A stretch of 64,000 bases of DNA from Tistrella mobilis (GTDB taxonomy: Bacteria; Pseudomonadota; Alphaproteobacteria; Tistrellales; Tistrellaceae): the NCBI RefSeq assembly GCF_039634785.1, contig NZ_JBBIAB010000002.1, positions 186,001 to 250,000 on the forward strand. Reading direction: 5' to 3'. Position 1 is the first letter of the stretch, and each line of letters starts with the position of its first letter. A program made the position numbers and the translations under genes. Below are positions 16,781 through 24,259 of the stretch, piece after piece. The notes under the pieces were generated by a model that did not search any database, was not told where the DNA came from, and saw nothing but the letters and a program-made list of their open reading frames with translations.

Positions 16781-17368
16781 TCAGGCGTCGGGCCGCGCCG
16801 GCCGCCGGTCGGTGTCGTCCGCAGCGATACGGCTGCGACGGCTGCCACCGGTGATGTCGTCAAGGAAGTCGTGTTCGTCCTCGCTGTCGAGCAGGCGGAG
16901 CAGGGCCGTGCGGGCCCGGCTGACCCGGCTCTTGATCGTGCCGAGGGCGCAGCCGCAGATCTCTGCGGCCTCTTCGTAACTCATGCCGCCGCCACCCACG
17001 AGCATCAGTGCCTCGCGCTGATCGGCGGGAAGCTTGCGGACGGCCTCTTCGACCATGCGCAGCTTCATCGACCATTCCTGGGCCGGCTTGACATGCACGC
17101 CGGGCAGATCCTCCACCACCAGCACGGGTTCACGCTGCTGCTTGTGATAAAGGGTATAGAAGGTGTTGCGCTGGATGGTGAACAGCCAGGCGCGAAGGTT
17201 GGTGCCGGCGGTGAACTGCCCGGCATTGGCGATCGCCTTCATCAGCGTTTCCTGAACCAGATCATCCGCTTCGCACGGATTCCTGGTCAGCGATCGGGCG
17301 AAGGCGCGCAGGGACGGGATCAAGGCAACGATTTCATCCTGAACGACCTGTTGGTGATGTTCCATCAT
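16781..17368 (-). CDS. ECF sigma factor, EcfG (general stress response)-like
   Basis: 195 residues. Region 2 is FARSLTRNPCEADDLVQETLMKAIAN followed by GTNLRAWLFTIQRNTFYTLYHKQQRE; region 4 is KLPADQREALMLVGGGGMSYEEAAEICGCALGTIKSRVSRAR. Both are close to EcfG-type sigma factors, which read GGAAC-N16/17-CGTT promoters and are held by NepR until PhyR releases them. The start is placed at the ATG pair at 17363-17368; the frame stays open further upstream but is low-complexity there. No nepR/phyR genes are adjacent. It may drive the promoters at 228, 287 and 3967. Confidence 0.8.
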   Translation of the reverse strand: MMEHHQQVVQDEIVALIPSLRAFARSLTRNPCEADDLVQETLMKAIANAGQFTAGTNLRAWLFTIQRNTFYTLYHKQQREPVLVVEDLPGVHVKPAQEWSMKLRMVEEAVRKLPADQREALMLVGGGGMSYEEAAEICGCALGTIKSRVSRARTALLRLLDSEDEHDFLDDITGGSRRSRIAADDTDRRPARPDA

Positions 17369-18049
17369 GCGTGGCCCCTGTCCATTGTCATCGGGTCCGT
17401 GGCGGGTATCGGCTGTAGCGGGTCTGGGTGTCGGCGAAACCGGCTGGTGCCTCCGCTCCAGGGTGGGGCTCGCAGAAGGCGTAACGCGACCGGTTTCGGC
17501 GCCGCGACCCGAATGGGCGGCGCGACCGGATGCGGCCTCCCTGCCGCCGGCCTGGAGTGGATCAGTCTGCGCGCCGTGCTGTGGCATCCGTATGTCCTCC
17601 CTGTTTCAACGGGTGGTCGCGGATCGTGGCGTGGTCATGACCCGAATTTGCGTGGCATTTCAGGCAAAAGGAGCCGATCTGCACCGGTTCCTCCGCCCCT
17701 CCCGGTCTGCGGTACATCCTTCTGCAAAATGCGAGGATATTCACCGCAGCGGCGTGGAGGAATTGACCCACTCAGGAACCTTAATGCGGCCGCGGTAAGG
17801 ATTCTTTAATCTAGTTTAACCGTTCCCGTGGTCACATGTGGCGTTTCACGAATTGTTGATGTGGTTGATATCACGGGATTTTCCCAGGCCGCCCTCCCGG
17901 GGGCCCCAAATCGGGCGCAGCGGAGCGACGGGCGGGCGGGGTGCGGTTCGCCCGCAGATTGAGGGTTCGTGCCCGCCTCGGGGCAGGGGCTTCGGCCAGA
18001 TGAGAATGACAATTGCAATCGGCCACGATGTGGTTGCCCGAGGTGCTGT
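17369..18049. other. 681-base intergenic region, no convincing gene
   Basis: It contains the upstream region of the sigma factor gene and the 3' flank of the gene at 18050. The part around 17790-17880 is AT-richer (TTCTTTAATCTAGTTTAACC) and could hold a promoter. A 69-codon minus ORF at 17562-17771 contains CLKCH but lacks a ribosome binding site and has no recognisable homology. I found no GGAAC-type site in correct orientation for the sigma gene. Confidence 0.5.
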
Positions 18050-18499
18050 TCACCGCACCAACAGTTCCACGGCCACGATCATGCCCATAAATATAATCGT
18101 AATGACACCAATCAGATAAAGCCCGCGCGGCAACCGCCGCGGCTGGCCGCCGGGGGAGGGTTCCAACCGGTCGCCGTCCAGCCCGGGGGCCGAAACCGGA
18201 TGATGAACCGTCTCCGCCGCCGCCGCGGCCGCAACATCCGCCGCCCTGGGCGGCGTACCCGCCGCCTCGTCATCGGTGCCGAGCGGTGCTGCGGCGGGGT
18301 CGACCACCGGCACCTTGTCGCCCGTCTGCCCCCGATCGATCCGGTCGCGCAGCTCCGCACTGGTCGGCGGCGCATCCGGCCGCACCGGAGGCAGATCCCC
18401 CGGCGCCGGCGCAATCGGCGCCGGATGCTCGCCCGAGGGCCGGGTGTCGCGCGGGTCGCGCGCGCGGTTTCTGGCTTCGGTGTCGCGCGGGTCGGTCAT
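18050..18499 (-). CDS. Small C-tail-anchored membrane protein, unknown
   Basis: 149 residues. About 120 hydrophilic, Pro/Ala/Asp-rich residues (MTDPRDTEARNRARDPRDTRPSG...) are followed by a single C-terminal transmembrane helix (GLYLIGVITIIFMGMIVAVELLV), so the bulk probably faces the cytoplasm. GGAGATATGAC precedes the ATG. It lies 36 bases beyond the triheme cytochrome gene in the same direction and may be the last gene of the oxidase operon. I do not recognise the family. Confidence 0.6.
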   Translation of the reverse strand: MTDPRDTEARNRARDPRDTRPSGEHPAPIAPAPGDLPPVRPDAPPTSAELRDRIDRGQTGDKVPVVDPAAAPLGTDDEAAGTPPRAADVAAAAAAETVHHPVSAPGLDGDRLEPSPGGQPRRLPRGLYLIGVITIIFMGMIVAVELLVR

Positions 18500-18535
18500 G
18501 ATGTCATATCTCCGCAGACGGGGGCTCCTCGCCCG

Positions 18536-19660
18536 TCAATCCGCTGCGGGGGCGGCTGTTCCGCCGGGGAGCGTGTCACGATATCCGCGCCCCTTCTCCC
18601 CCCGCGCCAGCGCCGCCGCGACGGCCCTTATGTCCGCATCCGACAGGCCGCTGGCGGCGCGGGTCATCACCTCGGCGCGGGGGCCGCCGCCGCGGGTGCC
18701 GGCGCGCCAGAGGTGGAGCTGGCCCGCGAGATAGCCGGCATCCTGGCCGGCGAGGCGGGGAATGCCGGGTTTGGGCTCGGCGCCGCCCGGGCCGTGGCAG
18801 GCGCTGCAGGCGGGCACGCGGGCCTCAGGCATGCCGTCGGCGATGATCGCGGCACCCCGGGCCGGCTCTGCCGGACCGGCAGGGGCGGCGGGGTCCGGTT
18901 CCGGTCGCCGGCCGGCATAGTGGCGGGCGAGGCGGGCGATCATGTCGTCGTCGAGGCCGGCGGTGGCGACCTGCATGATGCCGCCGGCGCGGCGGCCGTC
19001 GCGGAAATCGGTCAGTGTCGCCGCCAGATAATCGGCCCGCTGGCCGCCGATCACCGGCACCGCGCCGCCATCGGACCCGCCATCCATGCCATGGCAGGCG
19101 ACGCAGCCGGCCCGGGCGGGCAGGCTGTCGCCGGCCTCCGCCGTGGCGGCACGGCCGGAAAGCTGCGCATAATCGGCCGCGTCCATCTGCGGCAGGGCGC
19201 GCAGGAAGGCGACCATCGCCCAGACCTCGTCGTCGCGCGCCGGCGCCGGCCAGGCGGGCATGCCGCTGAATTTGATGCCATGGCCGACGATGCGGAACAG
19301 CTCGGCCGGCCTCCAGGCCGATGCGGCGTGGCCAAGCCCGGGCGGGCGCGGGGTCATGTTGAAGGGTAGCGGCCCTGCGGTCGCGCCCGGTGCGCCATGG
19401 CAGAAGCGGCAGGCGGTTTCGAAATGGCCGGCGGCGCGGCGCACCAGCACCGGGTCGTCGACCTCGGCGGGCGTTTCGACGAACAGCGCATCGGTGCGCA
19501 CGGAATTCTGCATCACCCAATGCAGGAACCAGGCGGTGATCCGCCAATGGCCCGAACTGGCGGTGACCGGCATCAGCCCGGCCCAGAGCGCCACCAGCGC
19601 CGCGGCGGCCAGCCCGCCCAGGCCGTAGAGCAGGTGGCGCAGACGGATCCTGCGGTTCAT
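18536..19660 (-). CDS. Triheme membrane-anchored cytochrome c
   Basis: 374 residues with an uncleaved N-terminal membrane helix (LLYGLGGLAAAALVALWAGL) and three CxxCH haem c sites: CRFCHG, CVACHG and CSACHG. Distal Met candidates are in GIKFSGMPAW and in the later domains. The last two domains resemble the tandem cytochrome c4/c553 type. Located at the end of the caa3-type oxidase operon, it most likely carries electrons between donors, perhaps quinoproteins, and the oxidase. It overlaps the ctaG stop as ATGA. Confidence 0.85.
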   Translation of the reverse strand: MNRRIRLRHLLYGLGGLAAAALVALWAGLMPVTASSGHWRITAWFLHWVMQNSVRTDALFVETPAEVDDPVLVRRAAGHFETACRFCHGAPGATAGPLPFNMTPRPPGLGHAASAWRPAELFRIVGHGIKFSGMPAWPAPARDDEVWAMVAFLRALPQMDAADYAQLSGRAATAEAGDSLPARAGCVACHGMDGGSDGGAVPVIGGQRADYLAATLTDFRDGRRAGGIMQVATAGLDDDMIARLARHYAGRRPEPDPAAPAGPAEPARGAAIIADGMPEARVPACSACHGPGGAEPKPGIPRLAGQDAGYLAGQLHLWRAGTRGGGPRAEVMTRAASGLSDADIRAVAAALARGEKGRGYRDTLPGGTAAPAAD

Positions 19661-20322
19661 GGCATGGTCCCCTCACCCTGGCTGTCGCGGAACAGCCGCG
19701 CCATCAGCGCCACCCCGCCGATCAGATAGGCGAGCCCGCCGCCAAGCAGCATGATCACGCCCCCGGCCTGCTGGTCGGCGATCAGCTGCGCCGGATCGAC
19801 CCCGGTGCCGTGCAGCCCGGCAAGGCCGTGGATGTAGAGCGGCCGGCCGGCGAAGGCGATCAGCGCGCCCAGCAGGGTCATGTGCATCGAGGTCAGCAAC
19901 AGGCCGACGGTGCCGAGGGCGGCACGGCGGGACCGGCCATCCGTCTCACCGCCCGCCAGACCATGGCCGAGACAGGCGGTCCAGACCCAGAGCCCGACGA
20001 TCAGGAAGCTCAGCTGTTCGGCGGCATGGGCGACGGGATCGGTGCGGGCGGCGGCATGCAGGGCCGGCAGGTGCCAGCCCCAGACCGTCACCAGCTCCGC
20101 CGCCGAGGCGATCAGCGGCCCGAAGATCAGGGGGTGGCGCTCCGACAGGTCGAAGCGCGTGCCGGCGATGCCGGCGGCGAGCAGCGGCGCCACCACCGCG
20201 ACCAGGCCCATATGCACCGCCATATGGGCGGCGAAATCCTGCTGCGAGGCCCGCATCAGCGGCCCGCCCCAGAGCAGCGCCAGCAGGATGAGGCCCAAGA
20301 CCACCAGCACCCGGCGCATCAT
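19657..20322 (-). CDS. ctaG: Cytochrome c oxidase assembly factor CtaG (caa3 type)
   Basis: A 221-residue polytopic membrane protein of the caa3-CtaG family. The conserved His-containing membrane segments HMAVHMGLVAVVAPLLAAGIAGTR, WGWHLPALHAAA and LLTSMHMTLLGALI are characteristic. It aids assembly of the copper-containing oxidase. The ATG at 20322 overlaps the upstream stop as ATGA; another ATG at 20319 is equivalent. In the operon it sits after the structural genes, as is common. Confidence 0.82.
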   Translation of the reverse strand: MMRRVLVVLGLILLALLWGGPLMRASQQDFAAHMAVHMGLVAVVAPLLAAGIAGTRFDLSERHPLIFGPLIASAAELVTVWGWHLPALHAAARTDPVAHAAEQLSFLIVGLWVWTACLGHGLAGGETDGRSRRAALGTVGLLLTSMHMTLLGALIAFAGRPLYIHGLAGLHGTGVDPAQLIADQQAGGVIMLLGGGLAYLIGGVALMARLFRDSQGEGTMP

Positions 20323-20681
20323 CGGCAATCCGGGATGAACACGGCCGGCAGGCTGGTGAAGATCACCGCCACGAAGCTCAACGCCGCGACCAGGAAGGTG
20401 GCCGCCCCCATCTGGCGCATGCGGGCGCCCCGGGTCGGGTCGTCATGGGGGGGCGTGTCGGCGGTGAAGCCGGTATGGCGGTGGGCGGCGCGGGCCGCCA
20501 GCGCGATGAAGACCAGCGCCGCCGCGGTGGCGGCCGCGATCACCAGCCGCACGCTGCCCGGATCCCAGCCCTTGGCGCAGGCGATGGCGGCCAGGATATA
20601 GGCGGTCAGGAAATGCAGCGCCCAGACCGTGGGCGGGGCGAGCAGGGTGACGATGGTGGCGCGGTCGGGTCGGGTCAGCAT
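20319..20681 (-). CDS. Small oxidase-operon membrane protein
   Basis: 120 residues with three hydrophobic segments: IVTLLAPPTVWALHFLTAYILAAIAC, LVIAAATAAALVFIALAARA and FLVAALSFVAVIFTSLPAVFI. It lies between the fused oxidase subunit gene (13 bases away) and ctaG (overlapping). Proteins of this size and position occur in many alphaproteobacterial caa3-like operons without an assigned function; a small subunit or assembly helper is plausible. Confidence 0.65.
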   Translation of the reverse strand: MLTRPDRATIVTLLAPPTVWALHFLTAYILAAIACAKGWDPGSVRLVIAAATAAALVFIALAARAAHRHTGFTADTPPHDDPTRGARMRQMGAATFLVAALSFVAVIFTSLPAVFIPDCR

Positions 20682-20694
20682 GGATGGCTCTCCC

Positions 20695-23214
20695 TCAGCC
20701 GCTCGCCAGCGGGAACAGGCCGATCACCGCCATGGTGACGGCCAGCGTGACCCCGGCGAAATGCCAGTAGAGCGTGACGTTCTGGATGTCGATGTCATGG
20801 ACCGGCGTCATGTGGCCGGCAAGGCTGCGGGCCAGGCAGTAGAGCTGCATCAGTACGCCCGCCGCCAGATGCAGCGCGGTCCAGATCACCAGCACCCAGA
20901 CGGTCGCGTCATAGACATGGACAACGGGATCGAGGCCGGTGGTCAGGATGGCGGCGGCCCCGGCGGCGATGGATGCGATGGTGAGCCCGGCGCCGGCCAT
21001 CAGCGCCAGCCGGGCCATTGCCACCCGGCCGGTCCGGTTAGCATGGCGGGCGGCCAGCACCGCCGCCCAGGCGGCAAGCCCGGTTGCCGCCGCGATCGCA
21101 GGCCAGACGAGCCCCGGGCCGGTCGCCTGGGGCGGCGGGAATTCGGCATGGATGGTCCAGTAGAAGAAATAGCCGAAGATCAGGCTGATGAAGGCGGTGG
21201 CATCGCCGACCATGGTGATGCACATCGCCCACCACCCCACCGAGCGCGGCCCCGAGGCATAGAGTGGCAGGGTCAGCCCGCGGCCGGCATCCATGGTGGC
21301 CGCCTCGGGCGGGCGGGCGGTGCCGGTCCAGAGCCAGCCCAGGATCACGCCGATGCCGATGATCCCGCCGGCCGCCGCCAGCCACCACCATTCGAAGGTG
21401 GCGGCGATGAAGCAGGTGCCGATGAAGATGGCGGCGGCGAGCGGGCGGAAGGAATTGGCCGGCAGGCGCTGCACCTGTTCAGGCGTCGCATCCAGCACGC
21501 CGGTGATCAGGGTCTCGCGCTTGCCCGCGGCGGCATCGGGCAGATAGCCCTGGCCCCGGTCCATCTCGTCGAGCACGCCCGGCTGATCCCAGAGGGGATA
21601 GCGGCTGGAGATCTGCGGCACCGAACGCACGCCCCAATTCTCGTCGGTGGTCTCGACCGTCCATTCCAGCGTGCCGGCATTCCAGGGATTGCGCGGCGCG
21701 GGCGGGCCGTGGCGCAGGGCGCGGACCACATCCACCACCACTACAAGTACCCCGATTGCCATAATATAGGCACCAAAGGTCGAAATCAGATTCAGCCAGT
21801 CCCAGCCATGGCCGGCGGGATAGGTGAAGACCCGCCGCGGCATGCCGCGCAGCCCGGTGAAATGCATCGGCAGGAAGGTGATGTTGAAGCCGGTGAAGAT
21901 CAGCCAGAAGGCCCATGTGCCGAGCCGGGCCGACAGCATGCGCTTCGTGGCGAAGGGGAAGAAGTAATAGAGCCCGGCGATCAGCGGCAGCAGCATGCCG
22001 CCGATCAGGGTGTAGTGCAGATGGGCGACGACGAAATGGGTGTCGTGGGCCTGCCAGTCGAAGGGGGCCAGCGCCACCATCACCCCGGTCAGCCCGCCGA
22101 AGACGAAGACCGCGAGCGCGCCGGCGGCGAACAGCATCGGCACCGAAAAGATCACCCGGCCGGTGGCCATGGTGGCGATGAACACGAAGATCTGCACGCC
22201 GGTCGGGATCGCCACCGCTTCCGACGCCGCCGAGAAGAAGCCCAGCGACAGCGCCGGCAGGCCGGTGGTGTACATGTGATGGGCCCAGAGCCCGAAGCTG
22301 AGGAAGCCGGTGCCGACGGCGGCCAGCACGATCCAGCCATAGCCGGTGATCGGCACCTGAGAGAAGGTCGGCACGATCATCGCCATCAGCGCGATCGAGG
22401 GCAGGAAGATGATGTAGACTTCCGGGTGACCGAAGATCCAGAACAGATGCTGCCACAGCACCGGGTCGCCGCCGCGGTCGGGGTCGAAGAACGGCCAGTC
22501 GAACATCCTTTGCAGTTCGAACAGGATGTCGCCGGCGATCAGCGGCGGGAAGGCGAACAGGATCATCCCGGCCACGATCAGCACATACCAGCAATAAAGC
22601 GGCATCAGATGGATGCGCATGCCCGGCGGCCGGCATTTCAGCACGCCGACGATCAGCTCCACCGCCGCCGCGATCGAGGCGACCTCGATGAAGGACAGGC
22701 CGAGCAGCCAGATATCGGCGCCGATCCCGGCCAGATCCTTGTTGGTGGCGAGCGACGGGTACATGAACCAGCCGCTGGCCGGTGCGGCGTCGAAAAAGAT
22801 CGAGCCGGCGACGAAGCTTCCCCCGATCAGGAAGCACCAGAAGCCGAAGGCCGACAGCCGGGGAAAGGGCAGGTCGCGCGCCGCCAGCATCTGCGGCAGC
22901 AGCAGAATGGCCACCGCTTCAAAGATCGGCACGGCGAAGAGGAACATCATCATCGTGCCGTGCAGGGTGAAGGCCTGGTTGTAGAATTCCGGGCTGACCA
23001 GGTCGTTCTGCGGCACCGCCAGCTGGGCGCGGACGATCAGCGCCAGCACGCCCGCGAACAGGAAGAAGCCGAACGAGGTGACGATGTACCAGATGCCGAC
23101 CTCGGTATTGTTCACCGCCGACCAGTAGCGCCAGCCCCGGGGCGTGGCCCAGACCTTGCGCAGACGCGCCGCCTGTGCCTCGGCAAGCGTATCGCGGGAG
23201 AGATCGTCACTCAT
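20695..23214 (-). CDS. ctaD: Cytochrome c oxidase subunit I fused to subunit III
   Basis: 839 residues. Residues 1 to about 560 are subunit I: haem a ligand H85 (LHGTMMMF), CuB ligand H263 with cross-linked Tyr Y267 in GHPEVY, H312/H313 in AHHMYTTG, and H398/H400 in VVAHLHY. After a soluble linker (about 505-585), residues about 590-839 form a subunit III-like set of helices (GPRSVGWWAMCITMVGDATAFISLIFGYFFYW). I/III fusions are known in caa3 and SoxM-type oxidases. The product is the proton-pumping core that reduces O2. It overlaps the upstream subunit II stop as ATGA. Confidence 0.9.
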   Translation of the reverse strand: MSDDLSRDTLAEAQAARLRKVWATPRGWRYWSAVNNTEVGIWYIVTSFGFFLFAGVLALIVRAQLAVPQNDLVSPEFYNQAFTLHGTMMMFLFAVPIFEAVAILLLPQMLAARDLPFPRLSAFGFWCFLIGGSFVAGSIFFDAAPASGWFMYPSLATNKDLAGIGADIWLLGLSFIEVASIAAAVELIVGVLKCRPPGMRIHLMPLYCWYVLIVAGMILFAFPPLIAGDILFELQRMFDWPFFDPDRGGDPVLWQHLFWIFGHPEVYIIFLPSIALMAMIVPTFSQVPITGYGWIVLAAVGTGFLSFGLWAHHMYTTGLPALSLGFFSAASEAVAIPTGVQIFVFIATMATGRVIFSVPMLFAAGALAVFVFGGLTGVMVALAPFDWQAHDTHFVVAHLHYTLIGGMLLPLIAGLYYFFPFATKRMLSARLGTWAFWLIFTGFNITFLPMHFTGLRGMPRRVFTYPAGHGWDWLNLISTFGAYIMAIGVLVVVVDVVRALRHGPPAPRNPWNAGTLEWTVETTDENWGVRSVPQISSRYPLWDQPGVLDEMDRGQGYLPDAAAGKRETLITGVLDATPEQVQRLPANSFRPLAAAIFIGTCFIAATFEWWWLAAAGGIIGIGVILGWLWTGTARPPEAATMDAGRGLTLPLYASGPRSVGWWAMCITMVGDATAFISLIFGYFFYWTIHAEFPPPQATGPGLVWPAIAAATGLAAWAAVLAARHANRTGRVAMARLALMAGAGLTIASIAAGAAAILTTGLDPVVHVYDATVWVLVIWTALHLAAGVLMQLYCLARSLAGHMTPVHDIDIQNVTLYWHFAGVTLAVTMAVIGLFPLASG

Positions 23215-24254
23215 TGCAATCCCTCCAGATAGGCGGCCAGGGCCGAGAGGTCGTCATCGCCGATGCCGCCATAGGCGGGCATCAGCACGCCGGGCTTGAC
23301 CGTGGCGGTCGCCCGGATGAAATCGGCGATATGGGGGCCCGTGTTGGGCAGGATGCCGGCGCCGATGCTGTGCCGGCTGCCCAGATGGGTGAGATCGGGG
23401 CCGATCGTGCCCCGGTGCCCGGTGCCGCGGATGCTGTGGCAGGCGCCGCAGCCCTGCTCGTCGAACACCCGGGCTCCGCGCGCCGCCGCACTGCCCGGGG
23501 CGGGCGGGGCGGCATCCCGGCCTTCGGCGGCCAGCCAGCGGGCGAAATCTTCCGCCGGCATCACCTCGGCGGTGAAGGCCATCAGCGTGTGGCCGGTGCC
23601 GCAGAATTCGGCGCAGGCGCCGCGATAGAGGCCGGGCTTCACCGGCTTCAGCAGCTGGCGGGTCACGCGGCCGGGGATCATGTCGGTCTTGCCGGCGATC
23701 GCGGGGATCCAGAAGGAATGGATCACGTCGGGGCTGGTCAGCTCCAGCTCCACCACGGCACCGGCGGGCAGGCGCAGCTCGTTGGCCGAAACCACCGGCG
23801 GGCCGCCTTCGGGCAGATAGGTCACCCGCCACCAGAACTGTTCGCCCTGCACCCGGATTTTCAGATCGCCGCCGCCGGCCCGCAATTCCGGCATCAGCCT
23901 GAGACCATGGGCAAGCAGCAGGGTCAGCACGAGCGTGGGAAAGACGGCACCGGCGCCGATGATGAACCATTGCGCCCGCTTCTGGCTGACCGGCGGGCCC
24001 TTGCGGCGGGCGGTGGCGATGGCGGTGGCCATCACGCCGGTCCAGATCACGGCGGCACCGGCCAGCATGATCCAGAACAGCTCCGCGACCCGGTCGGCGG
24101 CTTCGCCGGCGGGGTCGAGCGTCGATTGCATGCCTGAGCAGCCGGCGAGTGCGGCGCCCGTGGCGGCGATGGCCCAGCCCCGCGCGGATCTGCGGGCGGC
24201 CGGGGCGCCCCGTCCGGGCGTCACGGCTCCGGGCGTCACGGCTCCGAGCGTCAC
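23211..24254 (-). CDS. ctaC: Cytochrome c oxidase subunit II with C-terminal cytochrome c domain (caa3 type)
   Basis: 347 residues from a GTG at 24254. A lipobox (GAALAGC) is followed by two membrane helices, the CuA domain with CAEFCGTGHTLM, and a cytochrome c domain with CGACH and a Met in PGVLMPAYGG. Electrons pass from the fused haem c to CuA and then to subunit I. The start region carries three GTGACG(C/T)(C/T)CGGAGC-like tandem repeats, so GTG at 24254, 24239 or 24224 are alternative starts; the first has GGAGG nine bases upstream. It follows the glucose dehydrogenase stop by five bases. Confidence 0.88.
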   Translation of the reverse strand: MTLGAVTPGAVTPGRGAPAARRSARGWAIAATGAALAGCSGMQSTLDPAGEAADRVAELFWIMLAGAAVIWTGVMATAIATARRKGPPVSQKRAQWFIIGAGAVFPTLVLTLLLAHGLRLMPELRAGGGDLKIRVQGEQFWWRVTYLPEGGPPVVSANELRLPAGAVVELELTSPDVIHSFWIPAIAGKTDMIPGRVTRQLLKPVKPGLYRGACAEFCGTGHTLMAFTAEVMPAEDFARWLAAEGRDAAPPAPGSAAARGARVFDEQGCGACHSIRGTGHRGTIGPDLTHLGSRHSIGAGILPNTGPHIADFIRATATVKPGVLMPAYGGIGDDDLSALAAYLEGLQ

Positions 24255-24259
24255 GGCGG

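Noticed and set aside
17562-17771. 69-codon minus ORF with CLKCH, a possible haem motif
   Set aside because: No ribosome binding site, signal peptide or homology; a single CxxCH in GC-rich noncoding DNA is easily random.
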